This document shows positions 60,504 through 64,000 of a DNA stretch of 64,000 nucleotides, in pieces. Below the pieces are notes generated by a model. The model searched no databases and was not told the origin of the DNA. It saw nothing but the letters and a program-made list of their open reading frames with translations. This stretch comes from an uncultured Dysosmobacter sp. (lineage in GTDB: Bacteria; Bacillota; Clostridia; Oscillospirales; Oscillospiraceae), in contig CAKTIO010000002.1 of assembly GCA_934565855.1 (NCBI GenBank), forward strand, positions 124,001 through 188,000. The letters run 5' to 3'. The translations under genes and the position numbers were made by a program. Position 1 is the stretch's first letter. Each line of letters starts with the position of its first letter.

Positions 60504-61361
60504 ATGAATATCCAGTGGTATCCTGGTCACATGACAAAGACCCGGCGTATGATTGTGGACCAGATCAAAAATGTGGACGCTGTGTGTGAGATTCTGGATT
60601 CCCGGATCCCCATTTCCAGCCGAAATCCGGATGTGGATGAACTGACAGCCGGAAAACCGCGTCTGGTTGTGCTGAACCGGGTCGATCAGGCAGATCCCGC
60701 TGCAACTAAGCAGTGGGCGGCGTATTTTCGGAGCCGTGGATATGCCGTAATGGAGTCCAATGCCAAGGAAGGAAACGGAACCAAGTGGTTTGCGGCAGAG
60801 GTCCGGGAGCTGCTGTCTGATAAGCTGAAGGCTTATGCAGAAAAGGGACAGGTTGGACGGGTTGTCCGGGTCATGATTCTCGGAATTCCCAATGTTGGAA
60901 AATCAACTTTTATCAATCAGGTTGCCCGGCGCAAAACGGCACAGACAGGGGACCGCCCGGGAGTGACGCGCTCCAGACAGTGGGTCCCCATTGATAACCA
61001 GCTGGAACTGATGGACACACCGGGTATTCTATGGCCAAAGTTTGAAGATCAGAGTGTGGGGCTGAATCTGGCGTTTACCGGAGCGATAAAGGATGAGGTC
61101 GTGGATATGGAGGAGCTGGCGTGCCATCTGATGTCCTATCTGGCACTTCGCTATCCGGCAGCATTGACAGAACGCTATAAGATCGAGAGCGCGGAGGATG
61201 ATTCCGGCTATGATTTGTTGCAAAAGGCAGGGCGAAAGCGTGGATTTTTGATTTCCGGCGGTGAGATCGACACGGAGCGGATGGCAAAAATCCTGATGGA
61301 CGAGTATCGTGCCGGCAAGCTTGGACGCTTTACATTAGAGATGCCGGAGGATCTGAAGTGA
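60504..61361 (+). CDS. rbgA: Ribosome biogenesis GTPase YlqF (RbgA)
   Basis: A 285-residue circularly permuted GTPase. The N-terminus IQWYPGHMTKTRR is characteristic; LNRVDQAD (G4) precedes the P-loop GIPNVGKSTFIN near residue 130, and DTPGILWP (G3) follows. It assists late 50S assembly. Its TGA shares one base with the rnhB ATG. Confidence 0.95.
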   Translation: MNIQWYPGHMTKTRRMIVDQIKNVDAVCEILDSRIPISSRNPDVDELTAGKPRLVVLNRVDQADPAATKQWAAYFRSRGYAVMESNAKEGNGTKWFAAEVRELLSDKLKAYAEKGQVGRVVRVMILGIPNVGKSTFINQVARRKTAQTGDRPGVTRSRQWVPIDNQLELMDTPGILWPKFEDQSVGLNLAFTGAIKDEVVDMEELACHLMSYLALRYPAALTERYKIESAEDDSGYDLLQKAGRKRGFLISGGEIDTERMAKILMDEYRAGKLGRFTLEMPEDLK

Positions 61362-61999
61362 TGGAGCAGATGACGCATCCTTGGGAGTTTGAGGAGCAGG
61401 CTTTCGCAAAAGGATACCGGAATATCTGCGGTGTGGATGAGGCTGGCGCAGGACCGTTGGCAGGTCCTGTATATGCGGCTGCGGTGGTCCTGCCCAGAGG
61501 ATGGACTGTGGAGGGACTGAACGACTCCAAGAAGCTGACGGAAAAACAGCGGGAAAAGCTGTATGCTTCCATTTGCGAGCATGCCATCGCATATTCGGTG
61601 GCTTTTGTAGAGGCGGCGGAGATCGATGAAATAGATATTCTGAACGCCAGAATAAAGGCGATGCAGTTGGCAATCGATGATTTGCCGATTCCGGCAGAAT
61701 TTGCGCTGGTGGATGGGAACCGGGACCACGGAAGTATGTGTGATCTTCACACGCCCCATGAATTGATCGTTGGCGGAGATGGAAGGAGTGCGTCTATTGC
61801 CGCAGCGTCCATTTTGGCAAAGGTCAGCCGGGACCACTTTGTTGCAAAGACATTAGACGAAAGATATCCACAGTATCAGTTCGCAAGGCATAAGGGTTAC
61901 GGAACAAAGCTGCACTATGCCATGCTGGACCAGTATGGTCCCTGCCCGGAGCACCGGAAGACCTTTCTGAAAAAGTGGGAACAGAGGAAGCCGCAGTGA
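61361..61999 (+). CDS. rnhB: Ribonuclease HII
   Basis: A 212-residue RNase HII: CGVDEAGAGPLAGPVYAAAVVLP (catalytic Asp and Glu), LNDSKKLTEKQRE, ASILAKVSRDH and GTKLHYAMLDQYGPCPEHR. It cuts RNA in RNA-DNA hybrids and misincorporated ribonucleotides. Translation is coupled to rbgA upstream and yraN downstream. Confidence 0.96.
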   Translation: MEQMTHPWEFEEQAFAKGYRNICGVDEAGAGPLAGPVYAAAVVLPRGWTVEGLNDSKKLTEKQREKLYASICEHAIAYSVAFVEAAEIDEIDILNARIKAMQLAIDDLPIPAEFALVDGNRDHGSMCDLHTPHELIVGGDGRSASIAAASILAKVSRDHFVAKTLDERYPQYQFARHKGYGTKLHYAMLDQYGPCPEHRKTFLKKWEQRKPQ

Positions 62000-62358
62000 A
62001 GGACGCAAAGAGCAGGGGAGACCGTGGCGAAGCGGAGGTTGCCAAATATCTCCGAGGGCGGAAATACACCTTATTGGAGAGTCAGTGGCGCTGCCGTTTT
62101 GGCGAGATCGACCTGGTGGCAAAGAGCCCGGAGGGGTGCCTGTGTTTTGTAGAGGTCAAGCTGCGCAGCCGCTTTGATGTGGGGCTTCCGAGGGAGTTTG
62201 TAGATGCCAGAAAACAGCAGAAGCTTCGGACTGCGGCAGAGCTGTATTTAAGCCTGCATGAATGGAATGGACCTGTGCGCTTCGATGTGGCGGAGGTTTA
62301 CGAATATTCCAATCCGCGGAGAGCGGAGATCACATATATTCCAAATGCGTTTGAATGA
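61996..62358 (+). CDS. YraN family (UPF0102) nuclease-fold protein
   Basis: A 120-residue UPF0102/YraN protein with the restriction-endonuclease-like core RFGEIDLVAKSPEGCLCFVEVK. It almost always neighbours rnhB. The function is not settled. I choose the GTG at 61996, whose bases overlap the rnhB stop (GTGA); an upstream GTG at 61975 is possible. Confidence 0.9.
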   Translation: MKDAKSRGDRGEAEVAKYLRGRKYTLLESQWRCRFGEIDLVAKSPEGCLCFVEVKLRSRFDVGLPREFVDARKQQKLRTAAELYLSLHEWNGPVRFDVAEVYEYSNPRRAEITYIPNAFE

Positions 62359-62385
62359 AATTTCCTGTAAAGTGAGGAATGGATT

Positions 62386-63873
62386 ATGAAGTATTACAGT
62401 ACAAGAGACGTCAGCTTGCGGTATGATGCTGCGGACGCCATCAAAATGGGATTAAGCCGGGACGGTGGACTGTTAACCCCCTGTGAGATTCCGCAGATTG
62501 ATGAAGCGTTTTTGCAGTCTCTGGTTTCCGCGTCTTATCAGGAGCGGGCGGCAAGGGTCATGGCTTTGTACCTGACGGATTACACGGTGGAAGAGCTGAA
62601 GGGCTTTGCCGACCGTGCCTATGGTCCGGATAAATTCGATACAGAGACGGTGGCGCCAGTCCGCATGGTGGATGACAGTACCCACTGCCTGGAGCTGTGG
62701 CACGGTCCTACCAGTGCCTTCAAGGATATGGCACTGCAAATGCTGCCGCAGCTGCTGTCTGCCGCTTTACAGAAGACTGGTGAGAAAAAGACGGTGTGCA
62801 TTCTGGTGGCAACCTCCGGCGATACCGGTAAGGCGGCAATGGAGGGCTTTGCTGATGTCCCGCAGACGAAGATTATGGTGTTTTATCCTAAGCATGGCGT
62901 TTCTGCCGTTCAGGAGCTGCAGATGGTCACGCAGGAGGGCGAAAATGTCGGCGTTTGTGCGGTTGTTGGTAATTTCGATGATGCACAGGCAGGTGTAAAG
63001 CGCATTTTCTCCGATGAAAAAATGCGGGAGACGCTGGCGCAGCGCGGATTCTTCCTGTCCTCCGCAAACTCCATCAACTGGGGGCGGATCCTGCCCCAGG
63101 TCGTGTATTATATTTCCGCATACTGCGACCTGCTGCGAGATGGCAGAATCACGATGGGCGAGAAGGTAAACTTCTGCGTTCCCACAGGCAACTTCGGTGA
63201 TATTCTGGCAGCTTATTACGCAAAGCGAATGGGACTGCCGGTTGGGAAGCTGATCTGTGCCTCTAACTGCAACGATGTGCTGACTGACTTCCTCCGGACG
63301 GGTGTGTATGACCGGAACCGTCCCTTCCATACGACAATGAGTCCCTCTATGGATATTCTGGTTTCCAGCAATCTGGAACGGCTGCTGTTTGACCTCTCCG
63401 GAGAGAATGACGCACAGGTCCGTGATTACATGGAGCAGCTGTCCAAAACAGGAAGGTATGAGGTCTCTGACGAGATTAAGCGCCAACTGAAGGAGCTGTA
63501 TTGGGGAGGCTTCTGTGACGAGGCAGGAACGGCGGCAACCATTGCGGAGTACTATCAGAAGCATGACTATCTGATCGACACCCATACAGCAGTGGCAGCC
63601 AATGTAATGGAGCAGTACCGCACAGAGACCGGAGACAAGACGTTGACAGTGTTCGTCTCTACGGCTTCTCCGTATAAGTTCTGCAATCATGTGCTGATAT
63701 CCATCGGTGAAAAGCTGGAGGGTGACGGTGTGGAGCTGATCGACCAACTGCAAAGAGTATCCGGTGTGACTGCACCGAAGCGGCTGGCGGCTTTGAAAGG
63801 CAAGACCCGCAGATTTGACCTGAGCTGCGAAAAGGCAGGAATGGACGGCGTTGTGCTGGATTTCCTGAAATAA
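62386..63873 (+). CDS. thrC: Threonine synthase
   Basis: A 495-residue PLP enzyme of the long ThrC type: N-terminal MKYYSTRDVSLRYDAADAI, PLP-lysine in HGPTSAFKDMALQ, phosphate loop VATSGDTGKAAMEG and VPTGNFGDILAAYYAKRMG. It converts O-phosphohomoserine to threonine. It lies 27 bp after yraN. Confidence 0.96.
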   Translation: MKYYSTRDVSLRYDAADAIKMGLSRDGGLLTPCEIPQIDEAFLQSLVSASYQERAARVMALYLTDYTVEELKGFADRAYGPDKFDTETVAPVRMVDDSTHCLELWHGPTSAFKDMALQMLPQLLSAALQKTGEKKTVCILVATSGDTGKAAMEGFADVPQTKIMVFYPKHGVSAVQELQMVTQEGENVGVCAVVGNFDDAQAGVKRIFSDEKMRETLAQRGFFLSSANSINWGRILPQVVYYISAYCDLLRDGRITMGEKVNFCVPTGNFGDILAAYYAKRMGLPVGKLICASNCNDVLTDFLRTGVYDRNRPFHTTMSPSMDILVSSNLERLLFDLSGENDAQVRDYMEQLSKTGRYEVSDEIKRQLKELYWGGFCDEAGTAATIAEYYQKHDYLIDTHTAVAANVMEQYRTETGDKTLTVFVSTASPYKFCNHVLISIGEKLEGDGVELIDQLQRVSGVTAPKRLAALKGKTRRFDLSCEKAGMDGVVLDFLK

Positions 63874-63910
63874 ACACGCTGACATACCGTCAGATTAGAA
63901 GGAGGAACGC

Positions 63911-64000
63911 ATGGCACTATACGCCATTGGAGATCTGCATCTTTCTTTGAGCGGAAACAAATCCATGGAAGTATTTGGCGATGCATGGAAGGGCTATGTG
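63911..64000 (+). CDS. Metallophosphoesterase, N-terminal fragment (cut by window end)
   Basis: Starts at ATG 63911 behind AGAAGGAGG and runs off the window. MALYAIGDLHLSL contains the metallophosphatase metal motif GDLH at the usual N-terminal position. Probably a calcineurin-like phosphoesterase; too little is visible for a substrate. Confidence 0.75.
   Translation, partial: MALYAIGDLHLSLSGNKSMEVFGDAWKGYV

Overview
The window looks like a chromosomal segment of a Gram-positive, spore-forming, butyrate-producing anaerobe of class Clostridia, most likely an Oscillospiraceae-type gut bacterium. The support is Clostridia-style gene content: AddA, HflX, a short DivIVA-like coiled-coil protein, the crt-hbd-bcd-etfB-etfA butyrate operon, a SpoIVFA/SpoIVFB-like pair and an rplS-lepB-rbgA-rnhB-yraN cluster. 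Strong AGGAGG ribosome sites, TTG/GTG starts and sigma-A type promoters with 17-bp spacers agree. This is inference from protein families; no species marker was checked.

Layout. (1) 1-4.9 kb: housekeeping genes (3' end of addA, rpmE, flavin reductase, hflX, yigZ, DivIVA-like). (2) 5.0-24.5 kb: a tRNA-Arg(ACG) gene followed by a tandem array of integrative elements. Three closely related tyrosine recombinases each point towards the tRNA. Each element ends in a copy of the tRNA 3' half, at 5089, 9161, 14002 and 23568, with a decayed fifth copy near 24443. The elements share only the integrase and about 1 kb of conserved non-coding DNA with covarying hairpins. Cargo differs completely: an orphan type IV pilin-like protein; a MazG-like enzyme plus an FMN-riboswitch-controlled MATE exporter; a 2045-residue SLH surface protein with a TetR regulator; and a broken lipoprotein. 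(3) 24.6-27.7 kb: a MarR/MATE/oxidoreductase/flavodoxin cluster that may be an older piece of the island. (4) 27.8-32 kb: a three-enzyme 2-hydroxyacid operon with a divergent LysR regulator. (5) 32-42.6 kb: collagen-like protein, M18 aminopeptidase, purine permease with a long leader, ferredoxin-type DUF362 protein, MalY-like lyase, and a tRNA-modification/sulfur group (tcdA, cysteine desulfurase, ttcA).

(6) 42.7-50.3 kb: methionine region. A 39-codon leader peptide with 9 Met and 5 Cys codons has its own promoter and ribosome site and is followed by a rho-independent terminator. Then come metN-metI-metQ, TPP-dependent E1 alpha and beta subunits, a GlcD-type FAD oxidase and a methionine/kynurenine-type aminotransferase. 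The arrangement suggests translation-controlled attenuation of methionine uptake, and perhaps of methionine 2-oxoacid metabolism. (7) 50.4-56.5 kb: trmB and the butyrate operon, with a Rex-like operator upstream. (8) 56.6-64 kb: tRNA-Pro(CGG), an unknown exported protein, sporulation-type peptidases, rplS, lepB, rbgA, rnhB, yraN, thrC and the start of a metallophosphoesterase.

The two strongest candidates for new biology are the integrase/covarying-hairpin cargo elements stacked at tRNA-Arg and the Met/Cys-rich leader peptide attenuator before metNIQ. All calls come from reading the sequence; no database search was run.
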